Assembly (NCBI GenBank): GCA_003024785.1
Contig: PUQB01000802.1
Span: 31,285-95,284 of the forward strand
Length of the DNA stretch: 64,000 nucleotides
DNA from: Selaginella tamariscina
Lineage: Eukaryota > Streptophyta > Lycopodiopsida > Selaginellales > Selaginellaceae
Direction of reading: 5' to 3'
The translations under genes and the position numbers were made by a program. Every line of letters begins with the position of its first letter. Position 1 is the stretch's first letter. The notes under the pieces are model-generated. The model saw nothing but the letters and a program-made list of their open reading frames with translations, had not been told where the DNA came from and did not search any database. This document shows, in pieces, positions 12,562-31,600 of this stretch.

Positions 12562-13723
12562 ATGCGCAAGGCGATGGCGCTTCCCCTCCGCGGCTTGATC
12601 CTGCTTCTCCTCCTTTTCGTTAATCCTTCGCAGGTAAATCCATGTTTTGTTCTTGTTTTTCCGTGTTCTTCAGGTATTTCAATCCTCTGTTCATCCAAAG
12701 ATTAAGGAAAAACCGGTTTTTTCATCTTTTGTTCTATGATTTTGCCGATTCTTGTCCGTTTTTCATCGATTCTTGGCTTGTTCATCTGAAAAATCCGTGG
12801 ATTTTTCCTCTTTTTCCGTGTTTTCGCAAGGATTTCGTAATCTTTGTGTGTGTTCCGCATTGATTCTTGCATGCCGATTCATGAAATCTTAAAAAATCCA
12901 GGTTTTTATGTGCTTTTGTTCCGATGTTCTTGGTCGATTCCTTCATGCATTCATTCGCATTTGACGGATAACGTTCTTTCTTTCTAGGGATTCATCGGCG
13001 TGAATTGGGGTAACATGGCGTCGCATCGGCTCCCGAGAGACGTAATGCTCCAGTTGCTGAGCGCCTCCAATATAACTCGGATTAAGCTCTTCGATGCTGA
13101 ACCAGAAATCGTGGAGATCTTCGCCAACAGCGGCATGGAACTCATGATCGGGATTCCGAACGAGATGCTCGAGAGAATTGCCTCAAATCCACAGGCCGCC
13201 ATCGATTGGGTTAAGGAGAATGTCACTCGCCATTTGCCTTCCGTCAAAATCAGGTCCGTTTCTTGCCGCATGAATCTTTGTTTCTCGTATCAATTTATTA
13301 ACGTATTGTATAATTTATTGGGTCATTATATATAATCTGCTGGGCCAAGCGGAATATATCCCATATGTTATAAATGCTTCACTTATACATCCTCTGTATG
13401 TGTTATGGAGTTACCGCTTTAACGTTTTTTTTATACCGCTTTTTAGAGTTTTTTTAATATAATCTATTTTATATAATATACTGGGTAGAATAATTTTACT
13501 GGGTCAAATAAAATGCTTCACGTCCCTTTTTTAATGAACATATATGTGTGTGTGTGAGAGAGAGGGAGTATTCTTATGGAAGTTACCTCTTTATATACTG
13601 TCTGTTTTAGAGTTTCACAAACACAATTTCACATATATGTTGAGTTTCCCCACAGAACGTTAATGTGCATATATAACTCTCAATGACCCTCGACGCCGGA
13701 GTTGTCATTCTCATGTGTACTCC

Positions 13724-13794
<71 letters not shown>

Positions 13795-15500
13795 ATATAT
13801 GCACGTTTATCTTGAGCATCTCTACCATTTATGATGGTATGTGTATACATAGTATACTGCGTCTTAGATGGTTGTCTATGCTACATTATATATACAAACA
13901 ATCCTGTAATTATTTTGTTTATTTTATATTTTACAGCCATGTAGCCGTGGGTAACGAACCGTTTCTAAGGGCTTACAACGGAACGTACTCAGACGTAACA
14001 TTACCAGCAGTTAGATCGATCCAGGCAGCATTAAGCAAGGTTGACACCGATGAACCAATTAAGGCAGTAGTCCCACTAAACGCTGATGTCCTCAGTAACG
14101 CCGGGTCCATCCTGCCGTCAGCGGGCATATTCCGTCCGGACATCCAGACACTCATGGAATCTCTCATATCTTTCCTGGCCCGACACGATGCTCCGTTTGT
14201 GGTAAACATATATCCTTTCTTAAGCCTTTACCAGGATGCACACTTTCCTAGAGAGTTTGCATTCTTTGACGGAAGTTTGAGTCCTGTTAACGACTTTGGC
14301 AACATGTATACAAACGTCTTTGATGCGAGTTATGATCTTCTGGTTTCTGCATTGAGGAAGAATGGGTTTTCGGAGATGGAGATTATTGTTGGAGAAGTTG
14401 GATGGCCGACTGACGGAGAGCTTAATGCTAATCCGATAATGCTCAACGATTTAACCAGGCACTTATAAGACACGTCTCAAGCAACGATGGTATGATATTA
14501 TTATACTCGTTGATATATGTGTATATATACTCTCAGTACACATATCAATTTGCATTATCTTGACTTACTTTAGGATAAGTGGACTATCAGTGCACTTAAC
14601 ATTTCGTTATTCTATAATAATATAGCGTAGAGACAGTGTGTGTGTGTGTGGAGCAGTTCGTAGATTAGAAAGAGGTAACAAAGATATTAAGAGTTATATC
14701 GAAGTATCTATGTATATATTGAATGTTCATATGTCAATTAACATGGACGGGAAGTTTTCCGTGTATCTAGGTATAAACTATGTGTCGATTGTGTTATTTC
14801 ACAAGTATACGCACACACACGCCTTTATAAACAAGTGTATATATAACATTACTAAACACGATTATCACACGGTGTTTTAGGTACTCCACTACGTCCAGGC
14901 CGGCCTTTAGACGTATACTTATTCGCCTTAATGGACGAGGATCAGAAGAGCATACTTCCTGGCAACTTTGAGCGACACTGGGGAATATACAGATACGATG
15001 GAAGACGAAAATACAGTCTGGACATCATGGGTTCAACCCTTATGAACGCATCAGACAACGTCAAGTATTTACCATCGAGGTTGTCTAATCTATACATGTC
15101 TACGTGATATATTTACGTGCCTGTTTTACATACATACGCTTACATCCACTATGTATACAGGTGGTGCGTATTAAACCCAGACGGGAATATGACAAAGCTG
15201 GCGACGAACGTAGACTACGCGTGCACACACGGGGACTGTACGGCGCTGGTGTACGGAGGGTCGTGTAACAACATTGGGAATAACGGGAATGCATCGTATG
15301 CATTTAACAGCTACTATCAGATCAATAACCAGCAGGATTCGAGCTGTGTCTTCGACGGTTTGGGTATGGTTACCAACGTTAACCCTTCAGCAGGTACTTG
15401 TGAGTTTAGTATTCAGTTAAGTCCTTCTGAGTCTGCTGGCTTTCAGTTGAGGTCTATTAATCTGGTTTCGTGGTTGTTACTAGTGTTAGTACTAGTTTGA
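12562..15500 (+). CDS. Glucan endo-1,3-beta-glucosidase, GH17 + X8 (CBM43), GPI-anchored type, one frameshift
   Basis: Exons: 12562-12633, 12988-13253, 13937-14489, 14881-15079, 15161-15500, about 476 codons intended. Exon 1 is a signal peptide. The GH17 barrel starts at [13 protein letters not shown]; the acid/base Glu is in VAVGNEPF and the nucleophile Glu in [10 protein letters not shown]. Exon 5 is an X8 domain with conserved Cys ([28 protein letters not shown]), then a hydrophobic C-terminus fitting a GPI signal. It should hydrolyse or bind callose at the cell surface. One base is missing near 14433-14436: the frame LNANP is followed by a stop at about 14466, while [17 protein letters not shown] continues in the next frame and exon phases demand the extra base. 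As read, it is truncated before the X8 and GPI parts. It lies tail to tail with its paralogue; the stops are 64 bp apart. Confidence 0.9.
13727..13792. repeat. Compound (TA)n(GA)n microsatellite in GH17 intron 2
   Basis: About 11 TA repeats run directly into about 22 GA repeats. Confidence 0.95.
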
Positions 15501-15564
15501 AGTAGACTCCCTTTCTTTTTGGTTCCTCATAAAGGAACAGATATTTTGATATAATGAACACGAG

Positions 15565-17237
15565 TTACATAAGCATTACATTAGCATGTATAAAAATAGC
15601 AGCAAGTAGTATCATAAACCTCTCAATTGTTAAAGTAGGAGAACCAGACCAAGGCACAATCTGAACCTTAAACTCGCAGTTCCCACTAGACGGATCAGTC
15701 TCAGTAATCATCCCAAGCCCATCAAAGTCACAACTCTCCGTCTTCTGGTTGGTCATCTGGTAGTAACTGTTGAATGCATATGAAGCATTCCCAACCTTTC
15801 CAATATGGTTACACGATCCCCCGTACACAAGCGCAGTACAATCTGCGTATGTACATGCATATCCGATCGTTCCCGGTAGCTTTGACGAATCCTCCTTGTC
15901 AGGGTTCAATATACACCACCTGGATGGTAAGTATTTCACTCCTGACACAGTTCTTAAACTGTTCCTCCCTTGCCCGGTTATATCGAGTGGATACTTTGGC
16001 TTACCGTCGTAGTGGTATATCCCCCAGTGACGCTCAAAGCTACCTGGTAATATACTCTTCATGTCCTCATCTACGAGGCCGAAGAGGTAGACATCGATCG
16101 GACCTGGTCGTAACGGTGTACCCTTCCCGCTCGTAATGTGCCGGATAAGCTGCTGGTTAAACTTTTGAGCGTTCTGTACATTGGCATTGATATCCCCGTC
16201 CGTCGGCCACCCGACCTCCCCTACCATAATGCTCATGTTGGGGAACCCCTCGCGAGCCAGGGCGGACACAAGCAAGTCATAGCTCGCATCGAACACGTTG
16301 GTGTAAACCTTGGATCCGTCTTTGAGAGTGTCCCGACTGTCTTCGAAGAAGGCAAAGTCCTTGGGGAAGTGTTTGTCCTGCTGTAAGCTGAGAAACGGGT
16401 ACATGTTAATGATGAAAGGCGCATTGTGGGTGTCTAGGAAACCCAGTATGGTTCGCATTAAGTTCCGGATATCCGGACGAATTATTCCTTGCGAAGGCCT
16501 TCCGGATGTACCAAGACTTGTGAGGATGTCTGCGTTGAGTGGCACAACGAGCTTCACCTTGTGGTCTATCCTCGCGTGTTCCATCGCCTTCTGCATGTTC
16601 TTGAGTGCAGGAACTGTTACGTCTTCGAAGGCTCCCTTGTATGCCTTTAGAAATGGCTCATTCCCTATTGCAATGTACCTTGTGAAATTAAAAAACAGCA
16701 TTAAAATAAATTAATGCATAATGGTATCAATATTCTTCTTTTCAGAAAGCATCTGAAAAAGTGGTGTGAGCCTTTATGCACATTCTATGCCAACTTTACA
16801 ATAAAAAAAGCTGGAAAAACCAATACCTTGCTTCACTTACGTTTTGAAAGCTACATATATATAAAACATGTATAATGAGCTAAGAAACACACACGCACAC
16901 ACACATACCTGATGTTAACACTGGATAGGAGCCTTGTAATGTTCATGCGGACAAACCGTCTGGCGGCCCGCTCGCTAAAGGCCATGTCCTCGAGACGGTC
17001 ATTTGGCAAGGCCACCATGAGCTCCATATTGGTGCCGGAGAATGCATTTATAACACCTGGATCCGCATCGAACAGCTTCGCTTTGGTGATATGCATGTCT
17101 TTGAGAAGACTCACAATGGTCTTGTCCGGGAGCCTGTGGGAGGAGACGGTTCCCCAGTTTATACCAAGCGAATCGGAGAGCCTCAGTAGAAATATGATAC
17201 AAATCACTAGTGAAATCCTGAAATGTGCACGCTCCAT
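15565..17237 (-). CDS. Glucan endo-1,3-beta-glucosidase, GH17 + X8, GPI-anchored type, intact
   Basis: Two exons (17237-16909 and 16678-15565) encode 480 aa without a break. Signal peptide about 1-24 (MERAHF...). GH17 about 25-345, acid/base Glu117 in AIGNEPF and nucleophile Glu264 in VGEVGWPT. X8/CBM43 about 363-447 with [23 protein letters not shown] and FNSYYQ. The C-terminus is hydrophobic (FMILLAAIFIHANVMLM), as expected for GPI attachment. The start is the ATG at 17237, directly before the signal sequence; the frame is open further up to 17414, but that stretch does not look like a secretory leader. The only intron is phase 2 after NIR, the same place as intron 2 of the plus-strand copy; the other three introns of that copy are absent. 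Role: callose turnover at wall or plasma membrane. Divergent from the EFR3-like gene. Confidence 0.93.
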
Positions 17238-17645
17238 ACCATCAAATAGAGGACAGAAATGAGACGCACTTGAACAATAAGAGAGAGTTTGTGTAAAAAT
17301 GGACGGTCCATGGTTTGTGGCGCGATCCGAGACGACACGTGGCGACAGTGGATATTCTTTGGATTTTTTTTTAGGGCTCCTCGGTAAAAAAGATTCTGAC
17401 GGAGAAAGCGTCAATGTAGACAGGGAGGGAGAGCTGGCAAGACGGCAGATTTAGGGCTTGTTCGGCGGGCCGAGGATGCGCCTTGTCGATTGCTAATAGT
17501 TGCATCATTTTCCCTTGAAAATTCCCGCGAGATCATCGATTTACACGAAGAATTGCGAAGATCTGTACAGAAAATCGGTCTTTTTGGTTCATTTTCACAG
17601 AGAAATGCACATAAGGCTTCAAGTGAGAGAATTTGTGGGGGAAAA
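17238..17645. promoter_or_regulatory. Shared 408-bp divergent promoter between GH17 and EFR3-like genes
   Basis: The two start codons face away from each other across 408 bp. An ACACGTGGC G-box/ABRE-type core is at 17335-17343 (established binding site for bZIP and bHLH factors). Start sites cannot be placed, so which gene it serves is inference. Confidence 0.45.
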
Positions 17646-26667
<9,022 letters not shown>

Positions 26668-26863
26668 ATACACCTAGTTTTGTAAGTATACATATTTAGC
26701 GTTTTTTTTCTATGGGTCCTGTTTTGTACTTCGGATCCATGTATTTATTTGTGTGAGTATGTGTGTGTTTGTTTTTAAATAATTGATCTTTTTATAAATA
26801 ATCTCTCTCTCTCTTAGCCATATACACATTTGAAATTGCTTAAATGTAAAAATAATACATTAC

Positions 26864-28677
26864 TTAAGCCCAGGCTCTGTTTCGTTTAACTAAATCCAGA
26901 GTGTTGATCTTATCAATTTTGGCCGCAAGAATGTAATCGTTTTCAGTCAGACCACCTGCATAAGAGGTCATGTAAGTGCGTGTATGTGTGTGCGTGTGTG
27001 GGTGGGTGCGTGTGTGAGTGACAGAGAGAGGTGTGTGTGTGTGTGCGTGTGTGAGTGACAGAGAGAGGGGTTACCAAGAGATTGTGTCCAGATATCCACT
27101 TTGGCTACGTTCCCTTGTTCGAGGTATACATTGGGGTAGTAGTTCTCTGCTTCTGCTATGGCTGCTATTCTCGAGAATAGCTCCACTCCAGCACTGAAGC
27201 TCTTTAACTTCCACTCACCTTGCAACTTCATGCATCCGTCCTCGTTCACCAGCCTCCATCCCACCACCTTCATACACTCTATCTTAATTTATGTGCTCTC
27301 TCACGGGTACATAGGATGGGCTATGCTCTCTCTCTCTCTCTCTCTCAGAGTTCTACTTGACAGCATTACCACGGACGGGTGGGCTATGCTCACTTGACAG
27401 GTAAATATGGGTGGGCTATGCTCTTTCTCTCTCCGGACTTCGACTTGGCATTACCACGGACGGGTACATATGGATGGGCTATGCTCTCTCTCTCTCTCGT
27501 AGTTCTACGTGACATTACAACGGACGGGTACATATGGATGGGCTATTCTCTCTCTCGGACTTCTACTTGACATAACCACGGACGGGTACATATGGGTCTC
27601 TCTACTTGACAGGTACATATGGGTGGTCTCTCTCTCTCTACTTGACAGTCACATATGGTTGGGCTATACTCTCTCTACTTGACAGGTACATTCTCTCTTC
27701 GGACTTCTACTTGGCATTACCACGGACGGGTACACATGGGTGGGCTATGCTCTCTCTCTCTCTCTCTCGGAGTTCTGTGCGACATTACAACGGACGGGTA
27801 CATATGGGTGGGCTATTCTCTCTCTCTCGGACTTCTACTTGACATTACCACGGACGGGTACATATGGGCTCTCTACTTGACAGTTACATATGGTTGGGCT
27901 ATGCTCTCTCTACTTGACAGGTACATTTTCTCTTCGGACTTCTACTTGGCATTACCACGGACGGGTACATATGGATGGGCTATACTCTCTCAGAGTTCTA
28001 CGTGACATTACAACGGACGGGTACATGTGGGTGGGCTACTCGGACTTCTACTTGACATTACTACGGACGGGTACATATGGGTGGGCTATGCTCTCTCTTC
28101 TCTCTACTTGACAGGTACATATGGGTGGTCTCTCTCTCTCTACTTACGGGTACATACTCTCTCTCTCGTCGGACTTCTACTTGGCATTACCACGGACGGG
28201 TACATATGGATGGGCTATTCTCTCTCTCACACACACACATGTACTATGTACAGTCCCCAATGGAATTTAAATTCAAATGCAGGCATGCAAGGATATATAT
28301 GTGCTATCTCTCTCACACACACACACACTCGCACGCACGCACGTATTATGTATGATAATGTGGTATCTTAAATACAAATGCAGTACCTTGCGGAGCAGAG
28401 CCTTGGCGTCATCTGGGTCATGGGCTGCAATGCATTTGCAAACTGGGAGCAGGATTTCTCGGCGAGTGCGAGAGGCATTTTGGGAATGAGAATGAGATGC
28501 TCCGTGCTGGCATTGCCGATCACCTTTTCTCCAAATTTGCTCTCGATCTCTGCCGGGAACGGATCTCGGGCACCGAGTTCGGATCCCGCCGAAGCTCTCG
28601 CACTGAATACACTCCTCTTCTGTCTTCCGGATGGACACCGTATCCAAGGCGCTCCTTGGCCTCACATAGAGCGCCAT
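26864..28677 (-). CDS. DCoH/pterin-4a-carbinolamine dehydratase-like chloroplast protein (RAF2-type), two frameshifts
   Basis: Exons: 28677-28387, 27267-27075, 26955-26864. The N-terminus MALYVRPRSALDTVSIRK is basic and hydroxylated, transit-peptide-like. Then GARDPFPAEIESKFGEKV and STEHLILIPK, as in the plant chloroplast DCoH-like family, followed by the DCoH fold: DDAKALLRK, VVGWRLVNE, FSAGVELFSRIAAIAEAENY, YPNVYLE, GGLTENDYILAAKIDKI and the plant ending KRNRAWA. The family is linked to Rubisco assembly (RAF2) or pterin recycling; which applies is not decidable here. The usual EAxxHHP dehydratase signature reads AEAENYYP, so both His are replaced and dehydratase activity is doubtful. Exon 1 has two frame changes: one near 28618-28630 and one at the GGG of 28415-28417. 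Intron 1 holds a minisatellite. Converges on the EFR3-like gene, stops 196 bp apart. Confidence 0.8.
27293..28235. repeat. Minisatellite array (~50-70 bp units) inside intron 1 of the DCoH-like gene
   Basis: Eleven copies of the core CGGACGGG were counted (near 27372, 27457, 27521, 27580, 27723, 27791, 27851, 27959, 28014, 28063 and 28192). Each is usually followed by 'tacatatggrtgggctat', a CT tract of variable length and 'cggacttctacttgacatta'. Units vary from about 49 to 70 bp and some are truncated. The long plus-strand ORFs here are only the repeat read as protein. Confidence 0.93.
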
Positions 28678-28689
28678 CCCCTGAAATAA

Positions 28690-31600
28690 GATATTCCAAT
28701 ATATTACTTCTGAATAATTTAAAATCAATAATAGAATTTATTTAATACGATTTTAAGAAAAATAATTTAATCTTTAGCATTTCAAATTTAAAGTACAGTT
28801 CCTTAATATATATTACATCACTTTAAGAATAAAATATTATTAGATTTATTAAATAAAACTTCATATTAAATAAAAGGTTTTGGTTTTAAATATGGTTTTG
28901 TATAGTAGATTCGGTTGAAATTATGGTTTTAGAAACTTCTTAAGTTTGTTTGGAATTTGCTTAGTATGTGGTTTTTATATGGTTTTGATTAAAAATTGAA
29001 TTTTATATTTATAATTAATATAATATTTGATATAGTTTAATCAACAATTGTTCACAATTAAGAGCATTTATAATGTGGTATTCAGAGTTTGTTGTTCTCA
29101 AAACTTTATAATTTTATTACAAATTATGAGATAAGACTTTAGATGTTGTGAATATTAGAATCTCCTGAACAACAACTTCTTCTTCATTATCCTTAACATT
29201 TTGAATTTGTGCTTGAACTGCTTTAGAATCATCATTTCAAAAGTAGCCTGTATATATATATATTATATCCACTGTAGCTTCTTCCATAGGTTCTTCTATA
29301 TTATTGATGTCATTGACATGGTAGTAAATCTTAATTATAGTACTTCCTCTCTAAACCCTTGCATGAACTACACTTACACAATGTGCCTTGCTTTTTCACC
29401 TCTTGTTACTATAGCTTCATTTTACATGTGATAATACAGTGATAGATTGACATTCTCAACAGACTATTGACAAGTTTATATGGTTATTTACATAGTTTTC
29501 ATGTACTTAGCTAGCAATTAGTTAATCTTCACCATCTAATTTAGAAATAGCATATAAATAAGGACTAGGGTATGAGATCCTATGATAGTGGGAGAAGCAA
29601 GGAAGGATAGATGTCACCTCTTCATGCATGTTAAGCTTTGTAAATACGTTCTAGAGAAGGTTCTGCCTTGATATCTTTGAGTACCTTGACATTTTGAAGG
29701 GAGTAAGAACAGTATGTTGAATCCACATTGAAGTTGAAAGATTGATGCGAGCTAGGTTGCAATGTAGGTGAAGCTCGATACTTGGAAGACTTGCTTTGAG
29801 TGAAAAGGACCCATGATTTCCAGGAAGCAATGGCATCAATTGGTTCATCAAAAGTGACTCCACTTAGACACATTGTAGAAGTGGAGTCATCAAGACGAAT
29901 TCGAAAACACATATCCAGTTGGACGAAATGTTAAGAATGAAGAGGAGTAAGAAAGCATTCCTGAGATGTATTGTCTTTGGTATAGAGGTTGTGCTGCCAA
30001 AGTAAAAAATTTGACCAACTTGAAGTAAATAGAGCATCATTTTTTGTAAAAATTTCATTTTTAAATATGTTTCATGTGAGGTTCATCAATAGAAACTCAG
30101 TTGCAAGAGGTGCAAAACAAGTTGTAGAAGACTAAATATTATCATGGTCGAAACCAATAATAGAAATAATGAAATTGATTTAGTAAGAACTAGAATGAAA
30201 TATATTAATTACTCAATATTAAAAGAGATCAATCAACAACTGGTGTTGAGTTGGAATTCTGAAACCCTAACTTTAACCTCCGTTATATTAGGACCTAGCG
30301 TCCTAGTTCACTGGTTATGAATTTGAATCTAAACCTTCTAGTTTTAAAATTAAATATGAACCTTTAATTATGATTTGATTTGAATTTCTAATTCTAGATC
30401 TAAATTTAAAATACCAATTCTTAATTTAAAATATTTTAAAAGAATAATTTAGTGTTGACATATTTTCATAACACATCAGTATCAACTTGGTATATTTTGG
30501 TGGTTCATGAAAAATATTAGGTATTATCTTTTTTTTTAAACATAAGTTAGTGAACAGTTTGTAAGTTGATCTCCACCAAAGGTCCCTTTTAAAGAGCTAC
30601 TTGTTGCTGGGGAATTAGCAAGCACTCTAGCTAGTGTTGCAACCACTAATCTAACGAGTCTTAAAGTAAGCACACTAGCCACTAAGCACTCTATTACCTA
30701 CAAGTGCTCAACCGTGTTCAGCTTCTCATTCTAGTAATCAATGAGTTGTAACTAAGGTTCTGGAAGTGTGTTACCCAAGTGAAAGTATGTGAGTTGTTTT
30801 TTAATAATTATTAATAAGTTTTTGTTTAGAAAGTTAAAGAGAAGACAATGTGTGGAAGGACAATGACACTGATAAGCAAAGTCACTAGGTGCACCATGTG
30901 AGTTATATATGTATGTATATACTTCAAATGTATTAAGACTTTTAAATGTAGAAGGGTTAGTCATGACTTAAAGAAGAGTTTTTTTTTTAAACTTTAAGAA
31001 TTTTTCATTTTTTAATTTTGTTTTTAACATTGTCTTTATTAGCAAATGTTAGAAACATATTTGAAGAAAATGACTATGGAGATCAGAAGTATGTTGCTTC
31101 AGTGTTGTTTCTATATATGTTGAAGAGTTTGACATTCCAAGTGTTGAAGTCTTTATGTGCTGCAAAGAATAAGAAAAGATCAAATATGTTTGTGCTTAAA
31201 ATAATGTTAAGCAAAAGGGAACCTTTAGTTATGTGTTTTGTAAGCTATTGAGCTTGATTTATTTGACATTTAACCACATGCATGGGTTTGGGACAAGATA
31301 ACTATTTAGAAAAGAACCTTAGATAATGTTGTAAATTATATAGCAATTTAATTAAATTAATTATAGAAACCAATTAACGGGTTCATGATGATGTAAAAAA
31401 ACATGTAAAAAACCAATGGCTGAACTTTAAATTAATTAATTAAAAAAAAACTAATGATTGAACTTTGGACTAACTATACTGATTAAAGAAATCTAATGGA
31501 ACTTCAAATAATCATTTGACTAACTAAATCATATAAAAACCACATTGTAAACCATGTAAAACCATGTAAATTTATGGGGAAATGATATCAAAACCACCTC

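Noticed and set aside
13607..13828. ORF containing a long SLSLSL run
   Set aside because: Translation of the (GA)n/(TA)n microsatellite in a glucanase intron.
15770..16714. Plus-strand ORFs opposite the minus-strand glucanase
   Set aside because: Antisense shadows of a clear GH17/X8 coding sequence.
17238..17414. Longer N-terminus for the minus-strand glucanase (59 extra residues)
   Set aside because: The extra residues precede a good signal peptide and would bury it; the ATG at 17237 is more sensible.
27293..28235. Regular direct repeats that could suggest a CRISPR array
   Set aside because: Eukaryotic intron, unit length varies, spacers are low-complexity CT tracts, no cas genes.
27158..28371. 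Several overlapping plus-strand ORFs with repeated DITTDGYIWVGYSLSL-type peptides
   Set aside because: They are translations of the minisatellite in an intron of the opposite-strand gene; tandem units of non-multiple-of-three length shift them between frames.
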